DNA of 63,835 nt from positions 1 to 63,835 of the forward strand of contig JBQTJM010000017.1 in NCBI GenBank assembly GCA_052387115.1, given 5' to 3'. A program made the translations under genes and the position numbers. Shown here piece after piece: positions 36,807 to 46,231 of the stretch. Under the pieces are notes generated by a model. The model was given only the letters and a program-made list of their open reading frames with translations, did not search any database and had not been told where the DNA came from. Source of the DNA: JACCXJ01 sp052387115 (GTDB taxonomy: Bacteria; Pseudomonadota; Gammaproteobacteria; JACCXJ01). How positions within the stretch are numbered: position 1 is the first letter of the stretch; each line of letters starts with the position of its first letter.

Positions 36807-38135
36807 CTAAGGCCCGTTGTGGCTGCCGGTGAGGTCCGGCGTCAAGGACAGCCGCCGGATCAACTGCCGCAGGAAGACCTTGATGAAACACAGCTGGCAG
36901 TCCTTGGAGGTCTGCTCCAGGACCGTGGCGCTGATCTTGAACAAGGACACATGCGCGCCGGCGATGATCGAGGCGGTGCGTTTGGCCCTGCTGTAATAGC
37001 CCATCTCCCCGAAGCAATCGCCGGGGCCGAGCGCGCCCACTGCGCGCCCGCCGCGCTCGACGCGCACCATACCGGTGATGACCACGTAGAACGAATTGTC
37101 CATCTCGCCCTCGACGAAGATACCCTGCCCGGCAGCGAATTCCTGCCACAGGCTGGCGCGGATGATCTCCCAGATCTGGTCATCGGTGAACTCGTCGAAG
37201 AAGCGCAGGGATCGGGCCTCGTTGAAGCGCTCGTGCAGGGCGACCTCGTCCTGCGGGCTGCCCAGGTGGCTGAACGCCCCGGCCAGATCGGAGGCGAGGT
37301 CCAGTCCGGTCTTGTAGCGCCGGCGCGGGTCCTTCTCCATGGCGCGGCGGACTACCCGTTCGAGGACCTCCGGGACCTCCGAACGATGCTGTGCCATGGG
37401 CGGTGCGTCTCCGTTGACGATGCGGTACACGAGGTCCGAGAAGCGCCCGTCGTAAAACGGGTGGCGTCCCGTCAGGCATTCGTACATGACGACGCCGAGG
37501 GAGAAGAGATCGGTCTGATGGGTGATCGGATCGTCCTGCACCTGCTCGGGCGACATGTAACCGGGGGAGCCCGCGAACTGCATAGCCGCGGTGCCCGATC
37601 CGGCGCCGCGCTCCAGGCGGGCGATGCCGAAATCGCCGATCTTGGCCTCACCGTCCTCCGCGAGCAGGATGTTCGAGGGCTTGATGTCGCGGTGGATCAC
37701 CCCTTGCCGGTGGGCATACTCGAGCGCCCGCGCCGACTGGAAGGCGGCCTCGACGACCCGCTCGATGGGCAGGAGATGATCCGCTTGCGTGTAGGGCTGC
37801 AGGGTGGCGCCATGGCTCATGTACTCCATGACGATATAGCAGCGATCACCGTGTACGCCGGCATCGAAGACCTGCGCGATGTTCGGGTGCCGCAGGCGTC
37901 CGGCGGTCTGTGCCTCGCGGAAAAACCGACGGCGAAACCGCTCGGCCAGATCGAGGCTGTTGGGGAGGGGCTTGAGGGCCATCTTGAGGGCGACCGGCCG
38001 ATCGATGTAGGGATCGTGGCCTTCATAGACGATGGCCGTCGTGCTGCGGCCGACCTCACGCAGGACCTCGTATTTGCCGAGGGTCGGATGCTCGGTCGGT
38101 GCGGTCCGTGTGGTCTTGCTCATCGTGGTAGTCAC
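36807..38135 (-). CDS. Ser/Thr protein kinase with C-terminal cyclic-nucleotide-binding domain
   Basis: The 442-aa cytoplasmic protein has a Hanks-type kinase domain (about 21-285) with ALKMALKP, the catalytic loop HRDIKPSNILL, FGIARLE and YMSPEQVQ, and a C-terminal cNMP-binding domain (about 315-425) with the phosphate-binding cassette FGEMGYYSRAKRTASI. The glycine-rich loop is altered: VGRSTTAIVYEG lacks the usual second and third glycines. No membrane segment is found. The fusion suggests kinase activity set by cAMP/cGMP or a related ligand. It is convergent with the flippase gene and unlike the two zinc-ribbon kinases further on. Confidence 0.9.
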   Translation of the reverse strand: MTTTMSKTTRTAPTEHPTLGKYEVLREVGRSTTAIVYEGHDPYIDRPVALKMALKPLPNSLDLAERFRRRFFREAQTAGRLRHPNIAQVFDAGVHGDRCYIVMEYMSHGATLQPYTQADHLLPIERVVEAAFQSARALEYAHRQGVIHRDIKPSNILLAEDGEAKIGDFGIARLERGAGSGTAAMQFAGSPGYMSPEQVQDDPITHQTDLFSLGVVMYECLTGRHPFYDGRFSDLVYRIVNGDAPPMAQHRSEVPEVLERVVRRAMEKDPRRRYKTGLDLASDLAGAFSHLGSPQDEVALHERFNEARSLRFFDEFTDDQIWEIIRASLWQEFAAGQGIFVEGEMDNSFYVVITGMVRVERGGRAVGALGPGDCFGEMGYYSRAKRTASIIAGAHVSLFKISATVLEQTSKDCQLCFIKVFLRQLIRRLSLTPDLTGSHNGP

Positions 38136-38268
38136 TCCCGGTCACCGGGCTCGCGTTACAATGGGTGGACGCTGGTGCGCGGCCGGGCCATAATTGGCTG
38201 ATACTGGGGGGCGATGATACCTGCGGAATGATAATACGCGGAAGGGGCGGTGGCCGCGCAGCGCTTCT

Positions 38269-39453
38269 ATGCTGACTGGTGTGAAACCGATGCTCGTGTC
38301 TGCGGGCGTGCTGCTCCTGGGGTTGCTGTTTCTGCTCCCCGAGCGCTGCGCAGTGAACATGGCGTTCCTGCGCCAAGATACGCCGGCGCCGGCCGAGTTG
38401 CGCGAGCGCGTCGACCTGGCGCCGGGCTTTTCCATCGCGGTCTATGCGTCGGGCCTGCCGGGTGTCCGCGTGCTACGTTTTACCGAGGCGGGGGACCTGC
38501 TCGCGAGCCTGCCCGAAGCGGGCAGCATCGTGCTCCTGGAACGTGACCGCAACGGAGACGGACGGCCCGACGGTCGTCGCGAGCTGGTCGGGGGGCTCGA
38601 ACGCCCGCACGGCATCGATGTCTTCGAGGACACGGTCTATGTCGCCGAGACCAACGCCGTCGGCCGCGTGGATTTCGATGCTCGAAATGGCCAGACCGTC
38701 GGCGAGTACCGGCGCATCGTTCATGGGCTGCCAGGGGGCGGCAATCACTGGAGCCGCAGCGTGCGCTTCGGTCCCGATGGGCTCATGTACGTGACGGTGG
38801 GCTCGAGCTGCAATGTCTGTATCGAGGACCACCCGTGGCGCGCGGCGATGCTGCGTTTCCGGGCGGATGGCACCGGGGGCGAGGTGTATGCCACCGGACT
38901 GCGTAATACCGTGGCCTTCGATTGGTGGCCGGGCGCCGGCGGGCCGGGAGCTGGCGTCCTCTACGGCGCCGACATCGGTCGTGATCTCCTGGGTGACGAT
39001 GTCCCGCCCGACGAGCTGAACCGCATCGAGCGCGGGGGTTTCTACGGCTGGCCTTTCGCCTACGGCGACAAGGTTCCGGACCCCGATTTCGGTGTGGCTC
39101 AGGGCGATCGCGTGGCCGGCAGTCTGGCCGCGGTCCATGCCTTCGCGGCCCATAGCTCCCCGACCGGAATGACCTTCCTGCGTGGCCGGGGACTGCCGGC
39201 CGACTATCGGGGCGCGGCGCTCGTGGCCCTGCACGGCTCGTGGAACCGGACGGAGAAACAGGGCTACGAGGTCGTCTCGCTGCACTTTGCCGACGATGGC
39301 AAGATAGCCGAGCGCAAGTTCGCGACCGGCTTCGAGGTGGACGAGGATGTCATCGGCCGCCCGAGCGACGTGGCCGAGGGACCGGACGGGGCCATCTATA
39401 TCTCCGACGACTTCACCGGTAGCGTCTACCGCGTCACCTTCGGCGGTCCGTGA
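38269..39453 (+). CDS. PQQ-dependent sugar/sorbosone dehydrogenase-like exported protein
   Basis: The 394-aa protein has a signal peptide (SAGVLLLGLLFLLPERCAVN, possible cleavage near residue 30) and a six-bladed propeller of the soluble aldose/L-sorbosone dehydrogenase family: GLERPHGIDVFEDTVYVAE, VGSSCNVCIEDHPW, RIERGGFYGWPFAYGD and PSDVAEGPDGAIYISDD. It would oxidise sugars in the periplasm using PQQ if that cofactor is made; no pqq genes are in the window. It stands alone, divergent from the cNMP-kinase gene. Confidence 0.85.
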   Translation: MLTGVKPMLVSAGVLLLGLLFLLPERCAVNMAFLRQDTPAPAELRERVDLAPGFSIAVYASGLPGVRVLRFTEAGDLLASLPEAGSIVLLERDRNGDGRPDGRRELVGGLERPHGIDVFEDTVYVAETNAVGRVDFDARNGQTVGEYRRIVHGLPGGGNHWSRSVRFGPDGLMYVTVGSSCNVCIEDHPWRAAMLRFRADGTGGEVYATGLRNTVAFDWWPGAGGPGAGVLYGADIGRDLLGDDVPPDELNRIERGGFYGWPFAYGDKVPDPDFGVAQGDRVAGSLAAVHAFAAHSSPTGMTFLRGRGLPADYRGAALVALHGSWNRTEKQGYEVVSLHFADDGKIAERKFATGFEVDEDVIGRPSDVAEGPDGAIYISDDFTGSVYRVTFGGP

Positions 39454-39514
39454 GCCGTTCGGCAGCGTGCGCACACCCCCTGGGAGAAAAGGCGGTTGTC
39501 ACGCAACCCGGTCT

Positions 39515-39535
39515 CCCCCGTCGTCGGGACGGGGG
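39515..39535. terminator. Hairpin between convergent genes
   Basis: A perfect 8-bp stem CCCCCGTC / GACGGGGG with a five-base loop lies between the convergent dehydrogenase and lipoprotein genes, 8 bases from the latter's stop. There is no T-tract, so it could be a weak bidirectional terminator. Confidence 0.45.
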
Positions 39536-39542
39536 CCGGACT

Positions 39543-40094
39543 TCACTCGCGCCGGTCGGATAACGCTTCGATGCGTTTCGCGAGTCGCTGCACGAGCTTT
39601 TCGACGTTTGTCCGTACCGCGCCTTCGAGCGCCGCCCGCGCGCGGGTGAGTCCGTAAAGCCCCTCGCCGAGATCCGCGTCGTAGACCGTCAGGATGCGGT
39701 CCTCCCAGAGCTTCTTCTTCGACCAGCTCTCGATCAGGCGATAGCGGGCGTGCAGCACCGCGGTCATCTTGAGCCCCGGGATCAGCTCCTGGGTGATCAC
39801 CTCGGGGTACAGGAGGTAATCGGCGCTCTGGTCGATTACCGCCGCTTGAAACAGACCCGAGCGTTCGAGGGCGAGGTGGAGGGCCCGACGGAAGCCGGCA
39901 TCGCCGAGGCTCGGTGCGATGAAGAGATTGGTGTCCTCCCCCCCTTGGGCGCGGTCGATGGCGATGGTCTTTTCGCTGCTTGCGGGCAATGATTGCGGGG
40001 CCGCTGGAACCATGGCGGTGACCTCCGGGTCCCTGGCGCAGGCGGCCAAGTTGAGACAGGCCAGGATCAGTAGCCAGGCTGCGGGGCTCGACAT
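39543..40094 (-). CDS. Lipoprotein of unknown function
   Basis: The 183-aa protein has a lipoprotein signal peptide with lipobox LAAC at Cys19. The mature part (FIAPSLGDAGFRRALHLALE, DYLLYPEVITQELIPGL, WEDRILTVYDADLGEGLYGL) has the alternating pattern of small outer-membrane lipoprotein folds that bind other envelope parts. It lies 13 bases before dacB in gene order on the same strand, so a peptidoglycan-linked role is possible but only by context. Confidence 0.75.
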   Translation of the reverse strand: MSSPAAWLLILACLNLAACARDPEVTAMVPAAPQSLPASSEKTIAIDRAQGGEDTNLFIAPSLGDAGFRRALHLALERSGLFQAAVIDQSADYLLYPEVITQELIPGLKMTAVLHARYRLIESWSKKKLWEDRILTVYDADLGEGLYGLTRARAALEGAVRTNVEKLVQRLAKRIEALSDRRE

Positions 40095-40107
40095 GCAGCG
40101 ACGCCCG

Positions 40108-41607
40108 CTAGGGCCGCGCGCCGTACGCGACCGGTGAGGGACCGGGGTTGGCGCCGTCGTATGCGAAGCGCAGGAGTGCGTCCTGGGCTACGGTTCCGGC
40201 CGCGGCATTGGGGTGGTTGATGATGCACACGACCACCGTCATGCGCCCGAATCGGTTCAGGACATAGCCGGCGATGGCCTTGACGCCCCGCAAGCTGCCG
40301 GTCTTGATGTGCGCCTTGCCCTTCAAGGGCGTATGGCGCAGGCGCTTGCGCATCGTGCCGTCCACCCCGACCAGCGGCAGCGAGGCGATGAACTCCGGCA
40401 TCATGGGGCTTGCGTAGGCGTACAGCAGCATGCGGCCGAGCGCGCTGGTCGCGATCTGCTCGATGCGCGACAAGCCCGAGCCGTTCTCCATCACCAGGCC
40501 CTCGGTATCGACGCCGCGTTTGTAGAACCACCCCTGGATGCCGTCGAAGGCCTTGGCCGGGGTCGCCGGCGGTCCCTTGATCTCGGCCCCTAAGGTCAGG
40601 AACAGCTGGCGCGCCATCACGTTGTTGCTGTCCTTGTTGATGTCCCGGACCACCTCGACCACGGTGGGCGATTCGGACAGCGCCAGGCGCTCGGCCCCAC
40701 GTGGCACCCGGCCTTCGCGAAGACCGCCCTGGAGCTGGCCTCCCAGCTCGCCCCATAGCTGCCGGAACACGCCGTAGACGTATTGGGCGTGGCTCAGGAG
40801 CGACGCCTCGTATACCGCCTTCCCGCAGGCCAGCGGATAGGCACCGCTGGCCGTGATGCGGGCGCTCGCGGCATCGCTGTGAAAACGCACCCCGAACTTG
40901 GAGTTGCGCATCCGGCAGGGTCCGCGGGTGGGGGTCAGCTGGTTCCGGATCTCTATCTGGGCGGGCCTGGGATCGGTCACCACCTGCACCAATCCCTTGC
41001 CCTTGGGCAGGACGTGTATCTGGATGGATTTGAAATTGAGCAGGAGCGCCGTGGGGATGGTGTTATAGAGGCGGAAAGGCGCGCCGTCGAAGCTGACCGG
41101 GAAGCGGTCCTCGACGGCGAAATAGCCGTGGTCCAGGACCAGATCGCCGCGGATCTCCCGGATCCCCCGTTGTCTCAGACCCCGTAACAGCAGCCAGAAG
41201 CGTTCCAGGCTCAGCTTGGGATCGCCATAGCCCTTGATGATGAGATCCCCCTGCAACACGTCCCCGCGCTGGACCCCGGTGCGGTAGACCTCGGTCTTCC
41301 AGGTGTAGGTCGGACCGAGGGCCTCGAGACCGGCGAACGTGGTCACGAGCTTCATGGCGGAGGCGGGGTTCATGGGCCGGTCGGCCTGCCAGGCGATCAA
41401 CGGTTCGCTCTTCCCCGTCTCCTGCACCAGGACCCCGACATGGGTCGGGGGGATGCGCGCCCGCTTGAGCGCCTGAAGGACCGGAGCCGGCAGGTTGGCG
41501 CCGGGATGGGCGTAAGCGGGCAGGGCGATCCCGCAGAAGAGCGTGGCCAGCAGCAGGACGACCCTGGGTGACAGGGGCCGCGCAGGGCGGAAGGACGATG
41601 GGCGCAT
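40108..41607 (-). CDS. dacB: D-alanyl-D-alanine carboxypeptidase/endopeptidase (PBP4)
   Basis: The 499-aa periplasmic enzyme of the DacB/PBP4 family cuts the D-Ala-D-Ala and cross-links of peptidoglycan. It has a signal peptide (VVLLLATLFCGIALPAYA) and the three penicillin-binding motifs: SAMK at 83-86, SNN in DSNNVMARQ, and KTG in HIKTGSLRG. ATG at 41607 is chosen over an upstream start 31 codons earlier because it places the signal peptide at the end. It is upstream of the lipoprotein gene in the same operon. Confidence 0.93.
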   Translation of the reverse strand: MRPSSFRPARPLSPRVVLLLATLFCGIALPAYAHPGANLPAPVLQALKRARIPPTHVGVLVQETGKSEPLIAWQADRPMNPASAMKLVTTFAGLEALGPTYTWKTEVYRTGVQRGDVLQGDLIIKGYGDPKLSLERFWLLLRGLRQRGIREIRGDLVLDHGYFAVEDRFPVSFDGAPFRLYNTIPTALLLNFKSIQIHVLPKGKGLVQVVTDPRPAQIEIRNQLTPTRGPCRMRNSKFGVRFHSDAASARITASGAYPLACGKAVYEASLLSHAQYVYGVFRQLWGELGGQLQGGLREGRVPRGAERLALSESPTVVEVVRDINKDSNNVMARQLFLTLGAEIKGPPATPAKAFDGIQGWFYKRGVDTEGLVMENGSGLSRIEQIATSALGRMLLYAYASPMMPEFIASLPLVGVDGTMRKRLRHTPLKGKAHIKTGSLRGVKAIAGYVLNRFGRMTVVVCIINHPNAAAGTVAQDALLRFAYDGANPGPSPVAYGARP

Positions 41608-41827
41608 GGATCGCTCCGAGCCCGGCAGGGTAGGCCGTGGCCGCGCGCCATCATAGCCGGGGTCGATGCCGAGGGGAACCGCCCTGCGCGCCATTCCCAT
41701 CCGAGGTGGATGGGATCGAATGGTGAGCGGGATCGAGCCTTCCGGACGCCGCTAGTTAGCCCCCGGCGGTTGTTTTTGGCCCTGGGCGGGGGTCGCCATC
41801 GGGTTGAGCCGCCGCGGCCTCTGGTGT

Positions 41828-42646
41828 TCAGGCCGGGGACGGGTGCCAGCCGGCGTCGGCCCATAGCTCCCCGCTGACCGCCGAGTTCTGCACCATGAAG
41901 CAGATGGCGTCAGCGATCTCCTCGGGCCGTATGAGGCGGCCGAGCTGGGTCTCAGGGAGGATGTACTTCTGGATATAGTCTTCGCCGAGTGCCCGCACCA
42001 TGGGCGTATCGGTGAACCCCGGGTGGATCACCCCGCAGCGCACACCGTGGAAGATGGCCTCTTTCATGAGAGTGGCCGCGGCGCCTTCCAGACCCGCCTT
42101 GGAACAGGCATAGGCGATCTGCCCCTTGTTGCCCTGGGACGAGATCGAGCCGATGAAGATGATCACGCCCTGCATGCCCTCGTTGGGATTCCAGCGCTTA
42201 AGCCCGACCCGGTGCCGCGATTCCGCATGCCGTGCCACCATCTCGAGTGACCAGTACACGGGGGCGATTAGATCGACCTCGGTCACCAGGCGGAAGGTGT
42301 CGAGGGGATAGATTTCGGCGCGGCCCGTTTCCTTGTTGATCCGCACCGCCAGCGCGTCGCGGGTGATCCCGGCCGCCGGTACGCAGATGTTGACGAGGCC
42401 GACGGTCTCCGCGATCTGGTCATAGACCCGGCGCCGGAAGTCTTCGTCGATGGCGTTCCCGAGGAACGCATAGGCGACTTTCCGGCCCGCCTCCTGGTCG
42501 AGCTGCGCGGCGATCTCGGCGACTCGATCGCTCTGATCGACCAGCGCCACCGCCTTAACGCCGCGCCTCGCCAGATCGCGCGCCACGGCGCTGCCGATGC
42601 CGCTGGCACCGCCCGTCACGAGCGCTACTTTGCCTTGTATATCCAT
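41828..42646 (-). CDS. Short-chain dehydrogenase/reductase
   Basis: The 272-aa protein is a classical SDR: TGGASGIGSAVARDLARRG (cofactor loop), catalytic Ser in IFIGSISSQGN and the YACSK active pair, then GVRCGVIHPGFTDTPMVR. An Asp in VALVDQSDR after the second strand suggests NAD(H). ATG at 42646 (MDIQGKVALV) is chosen over an upstream start 35 codons earlier because it gives the family-standard length. The alcohol substrate is not known; the long 42-residue insert after ICVPAAGITRD is of family type. Confidence 0.85.
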   Translation of the reverse strand: MDIQGKVALVTGGASGIGSAVARDLARRGVKAVALVDQSDRVAEIAAQLDQEAGRKVAYAFLGNAIDEDFRRRVYDQIAETVGLVNICVPAAGITRDALAVRINKETGRAEIYPLDTFRLVTEVDLIAPVYWSLEMVARHAESRHRVGLKRWNPNEGMQGVIIFIGSISSQGNKGQIAYACSKAGLEGAAATLMKEAIFHGVRCGVIHPGFTDTPMVRALGEDYIQKYILPETQLGRLIRPEEIADAICFMVQNSAVSGELWADAGWHPSPA

Positions 42647-42788
42647 GAGTCTCTCCGCAATGAGGTTGTCGTCCGCCGCGCTCGGGCAAGCATGCCCGTC
42701 GGGCACGGCTCTGTGCATCGCAGCAAACATTGTACCCCGCGCTTGATGCACCGCAATACGGGCGCGGCCCGAGTACGCCGCCGTTCGA

Positions 42789-43664
42789 TTACACCGGCCG
42801 GTGTGGCTCTGCGGGACGGTGGGGATCGGCCTCTTGTGTCGCCCGTGCGGGGAGCATGGCCGGGCCGGACGCGAGTCCTCGCAGCCACTCGACGAAACGC
42901 ATCGAATGAGGGGCGAAGAACAGGGCCAGCATGTCCAGGAAACAATAACCGGCGGCGATCCCGCTCGGGGGATTGGCCTGCGGCAGGCCGCCCCAGGACG
43001 GCCAGTGCAGGGCCCACGCCCAGGTGCCCCAGTAGGTGCCGACCAACTCCAGATAGCTGGTCACGAAGAAGGCGCCGACATACACGAGCGGCGAGCGACC
43101 CAGCAGCACGAACGCGCAGAAGACGCAGAAGAGCGCCGCACCGCCGGTGTCCAAGCGCTCGGCGAAGATCACACCCCACAGCGACCAACCCGTGCCGATG
43201 AGGAGCGCGACTCGGGTGATGGAGGCGCCATAGCGTTGGAACAGCAGCGAGCGCGCCAGCACCACCGCCGTGAGGTAGACCATGCCATGCCCCGGCGGGA
43301 CATAGGCCGGGACGTTGTCGAAGCGGTAGGTGTAGATGTGGTAGGTCGGCGCGAAGGTGTATTCGCAGATCGTGGCCGCCAGCATCGCGATGGCGACCTG
43401 AACCCGGACGGGGGTGGGCTCGCGCGCTAAGAGCGCCACGAGAAAGCCCCAGGCGCAGGCGCCGAGGAAGTACTGGCCGAGGAGAATTGATTTATTTTCC
43501 AGGTGACCCAAGGGGCTCGCATCGCCATCGAGATACAGGCCGAGGCTGATGCAGAAGACGACGGTCCCGGCGCTGGCGAGGTCATGCCGACTCCGCCGCA
43601 GGATGTACATCAGCTCGTCCGGCCGATGCGACCCCACCGCGATCTCGCAACACCCGCGGTCCAT
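42789..43664 (-). CDS. Integral membrane protein of unknown function
   Basis: The 291-aa protein has about seven hydrophobic helices, among them AGTVVFCISLGLYLDG, YFLGACAWGFLVALLA, YLTAVVLARSLLF and ALFCVFCAFVLLGRSPLVYV, with short charged loops and few soluble parts. No family is recognised. A region with YEYTFAPTYHIYTYRFDN-like spacing of Tyr and His lies in a periplasmic loop. Its start overlaps the stop of a hydrolase remnant (TAATG), which tells that it was once the second gene of that operon. A start at MYILRRSRHDL is also possible. Confidence 0.65.
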   Translation of the reverse strand: MDRGCCEIAVGSHRPDELMYILRRSRHDLASAGTVVFCISLGLYLDGDASPLGHLENKSILLGQYFLGACAWGFLVALLAREPTPVRVQVAIAMLAATICEYTFAPTYHIYTYRFDNVPAYVPPGHGMVYLTAVVLARSLLFQRYGASITRVALLIGTGWSLWGVIFAERLDTGGAALFCVFCAFVLLGRSPLVYVGAFFVTSYLELVGTYWGTWAWALHWPSWGGLPQANPPSGIAAGYCFLDMLALFFAPHSMRFVEWLRGLASGPAMLPARATQEADPHRPAEPHRPV

Positions 43665-43762
43665 TAGCCCGGGTGTTCGCCCAGAAACGCCGCCGTCCGC
43701 CGCCAGGCCAGCGACGTCGCCTCCGGATCGAAATTCTGGCGGGTGTGGATGGTGGCTCCCAT
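43664..43762 (-). pseudogene. C-terminal remnant of a dienelactone hydrolase-like gene
   Basis: A 32-codon frame reads HTRQNFDPEATSLAWRRTAA to FLGEHPG and stop. This is the final segment of dienelactone hydrolase family proteins, in which a His-containing loop is followed by DP.A...AW.RT..F...H. Upstream the frame is closed and no further hydrolase sequence appears, so the gene has been cut. Its stop overlaps the start of the membrane-protein gene. The cut lies just before the promoter side of the FHA-ABC transporter and may mark an insertion boundary. Confidence 0.55.
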
Positions 43763-43922
43763 ATTGCAGGTCTGGTGTTTCTATCGGTATCGAGCAGGGT
43801 ACTCAATTACGGGGCTTTCCGGCAATGCTGCGGGGCTTTTCCGCCGGCCGCCGTGTAGCCGCTACCCCTTCGATTCGCTAGAATCACAAGGCACGGCCGA
43901 GGTTCTCGGGGAGGGAGCCGCC

Positions 43923-46223
43923 ATCGTCACAGAGACGAAAACCGTAGAGTTCCGCAGTTCCTACACGCGCAAGCGCACCAGCGTGAGCGTGTCTTCGGGG
44001 CGTCTGTACCTGCTCGGTTGCGATACGGGTGACGGCATCGATCTCGAGGGTTCGGATGTGCTGGCCCGCCATGCCCGGTTGTGTACCCACGAGACCGGCG
44101 TCGTAATCGAACCGGTCGGTGAGGCCCCCGTGTCCCTGAACGGCCAACCCATCACCATCCCCACCCGCCTGCGGGACGGGGACTGGCTGGCGCTCGGCGA
44201 GACGCTGTTCCAGGTGCATCTGCCGGATAGCGAGTTCACACGACCACCCACCGCCCGGCCGCGCCCGCCCGGCCCGGGCAAGACCCAGGCACCCGGCGAC
44301 ATCGTCACCATCGGCCGCGACCCGCATTGCGACCACACCATCGATTCGCCACTCGTCTCGCGCGAGCACGCCAGGCTCATCGGCGAGGGCGGTGCGATCT
44401 ATGTCGAGGACTTGAAGAGCACCAACGGCACCTTCGTCAACGGGCAACGTCTGACCGGCCGGGCGCAGGTGCGGCCCGGGGATCGGGTGGCCATCGCGAC
44501 CTTCGCCTTCGTCTTCACCGGCGAAGCGCTCGAGCCCATCGACGAGACGGGAAGGGTGCATGTCGAGGTGCGGGGCCTCTACAAGGCGGTCCCGGACCGC
44601 GCGAGCGGGGGGGTGAAGCACCTGCTCGATCAGGTGAGCCTGGTGTTCGAGCCGGGCGAGTTCGCGGTCATTTTCGGCACCAGCGGCTCGGGGAAATCGA
44701 CCCTGCTCGATGCCCTCAATGGGCGTCGTCCCGCCACCGGCGGTCAGGTCCTGTACAACGGTACCGATCTTTATGCGTCTTTTGATCTCTTCCGTGCCGC
44801 CATCGGCTACGTGCCCCAGCAGGACATCGTGCATCGCAAGATCCGGGTCTCGCGCGCCCTCTACTACACCGCCCGCCTGCGCCTGCCACCCGACACCACC
44901 GATGAGGAGATCGAGGCCCATATCCACCGGGTGCTCGATAAAGTGGGCCTGGCCGAGAAGGCCGATCTGCCCATCGACACGCCGGCTCCCCTGAGCGGCG
45001 GCCAGCTCAAACGCGTGAGCCTGGCCGTGGAGCTGGTCGCCAACCCCAACATCCTGTTCCTCGACGAGGTCACGAGCGGGCTCGATGCCGGGACGGACAA
45101 GCGCATGATGCGGCTCTTCGCCGATCTCGCCGGCGATCAGAAGACCGTCATCTGCGTGACCCACACCCTGGAGAACATCGATGTCTGCAACCTCGTCGTC
45201 CTGCTGCATCGCGGCCGACTGGTCTATTTCGGCCCCCCCGGCGAGGCACCCGGTTACTTCGGCGTCGCGCGACTCGCCGAGGTCTACGAGCTACTGGAGT
45301 CCGAGCCCGCCGAACACTGGGCGGAGAAATTCCTTGCCTCCCCCCAGCATGAAACCTATGTCGCGGCGCGCCTGTCTTCCGACAGCGGTGTGCGAGGGGA
45401 GGCGACTCCCGCGCACGCCCCCGCCCCGCCGCGGCGGCGCTGGTTCGACTGGTCGCAGACGGCGATCCTGATGCGCCGCTATGTGGATCTGATCCTGGCG
45501 GACAAACGCAACCTCGCGATCCTCTTGCTGCAAGCCCCCCTGATCGCCGCCGTCATGGGCATGGTCTTCGACACCAGCGGCCCGCTTCTTGCCCGCGCCC
45601 GAGCGGAGAGTCAGGTCGCATTCATGTTGGTCCTGTCCGCGATCTGGTTCGGTTGCCTGAATTCTGCGCGTGAGGTCGTGAAGGAACTTCCGGTGTACTT
45701 GAGAGAGCGCTCGGTAAGCCTCGGTATCGGCCCGTATCTCACGAGCAAGCTCCTGCCGCTCGCGCTGCTGGCGGCCTTCCAGTGCGTGGTCCTGCTCGCA
45801 GTGGTCTCTGCAATGGTGTCTCTGCCGGGGAGCTTTCTCGACCGTGCCATCGCCCTGTTCCTCGCCGCGATGGGAGCGACGGCCATGGGGCTGGCCGTGA
45901 GCGCCTTCGTGGACACCAACGACAAGGCCGTGGCCATCGTCCCCATCCTGCTCATCCCCCAGGTCATCCTCTCGGACGCGGTGGTGCACCTGGGCGACGC
46001 GGGCCGGGCCTTCGCCAAGGCGACCATGGTCTCGTTCTGGTCCTTGGATGCGATGAAAGCCACATTGAGCCGGGAGGTCCTGGACGCCAAGGACCCCATG
46101 GGCGAGTTGCTGGTGCCGCGATCCGGAGAATACTTATTCGACCTCGGGATGGTGGCGGTGCTGGGTTTGGCGTTCTTGTTCGTCGCCTGGCTCGGGCTGA
46201 GACTCAAGGACCGGCGAGGTTGA
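43923..46223 (+). CDS. FHA-FHA-ABC exporter fusion
   Basis: The 766-aa protein joins two FHA phosphothreonine-binding domains (about 15-100, with the pattern YLLGCDTGDGIDLEGSDVLA, and about 120-200, with TIGRDPHC, SREHARL and STNGTFVNG), an ABC ATPase (Walker A GTSGSGKST at 252, signature LSGGQLKR at 357, Walker B NILFLDEVT) and a C-terminal ABCG-like membrane domain of about six helices (520-766). The inter-FHA linker is rich in Thr and Pro (TRPPTARP, KTQAP), a likely phosphorylation target. Known relatives: mycobacterial Rv1747, controlled by PknF. No in-frame ATG or GTG fits; GGGGAGGGA is spaced for ATC 43923, while a GTG at 43743 gives an odd 60-residue extension. It is followed at 8 bases by a kinase. 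Confidence 0.88.
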   Translation: MVTETKTVEFRSSYTRKRTSVSVSSGRLYLLGCDTGDGIDLEGSDVLARHARLCTHETGVVIEPVGEAPVSLNGQPITIPTRLRDGDWLALGETLFQVHLPDSEFTRPPTARPRPPGPGKTQAPGDIVTIGRDPHCDHTIDSPLVSREHARLIGEGGAIYVEDLKSTNGTFVNGQRLTGRAQVRPGDRVAIATFAFVFTGEALEPIDETGRVHVEVRGLYKAVPDRASGGVKHLLDQVSLVFEPGEFAVIFGTSGSGKSTLLDALNGRRPATGGQVLYNGTDLYASFDLFRAAIGYVPQQDIVHRKIRVSRALYYTARLRLPPDTTDEEIEAHIHRVLDKVGLAEKADLPIDTPAPLSGGQLKRVSLAVELVANPNILFLDEVTSGLDAGTDKRMMRLFADLAGDQKTVICVTHTLENIDVCNLVVLLHRGRLVYFGPPGEAPGYFGVARLAEVYELLESEPAEHWAEKFLASPQHETYVAARLSSDSGVRGEATPAHAPAPPRRRWFDWSQTAILMRRYVDLILADKRNLAILLLQAPLIAAVMGMVFDTSGPLLARARAESQVAFMLVLSAIWFGCLNSAREVVKELPVYLRERSVSLGIGPYLTSKLLPLALLAAFQCVVLLAVVSAMVSLPGSFLDRAIALFLAAMGATAMGLAVSAFVDTNDKAVAIVPILLIPQVILSDAVVHLGDAGRAFAKATMVSFWSLDAMKATLSREVLDAKDPMGELLVPRSGEYLFDLGMVAVLGLAFLFVAWLGLRLKDRRG

Positions 46224-46231
46224 GTGCAAAG

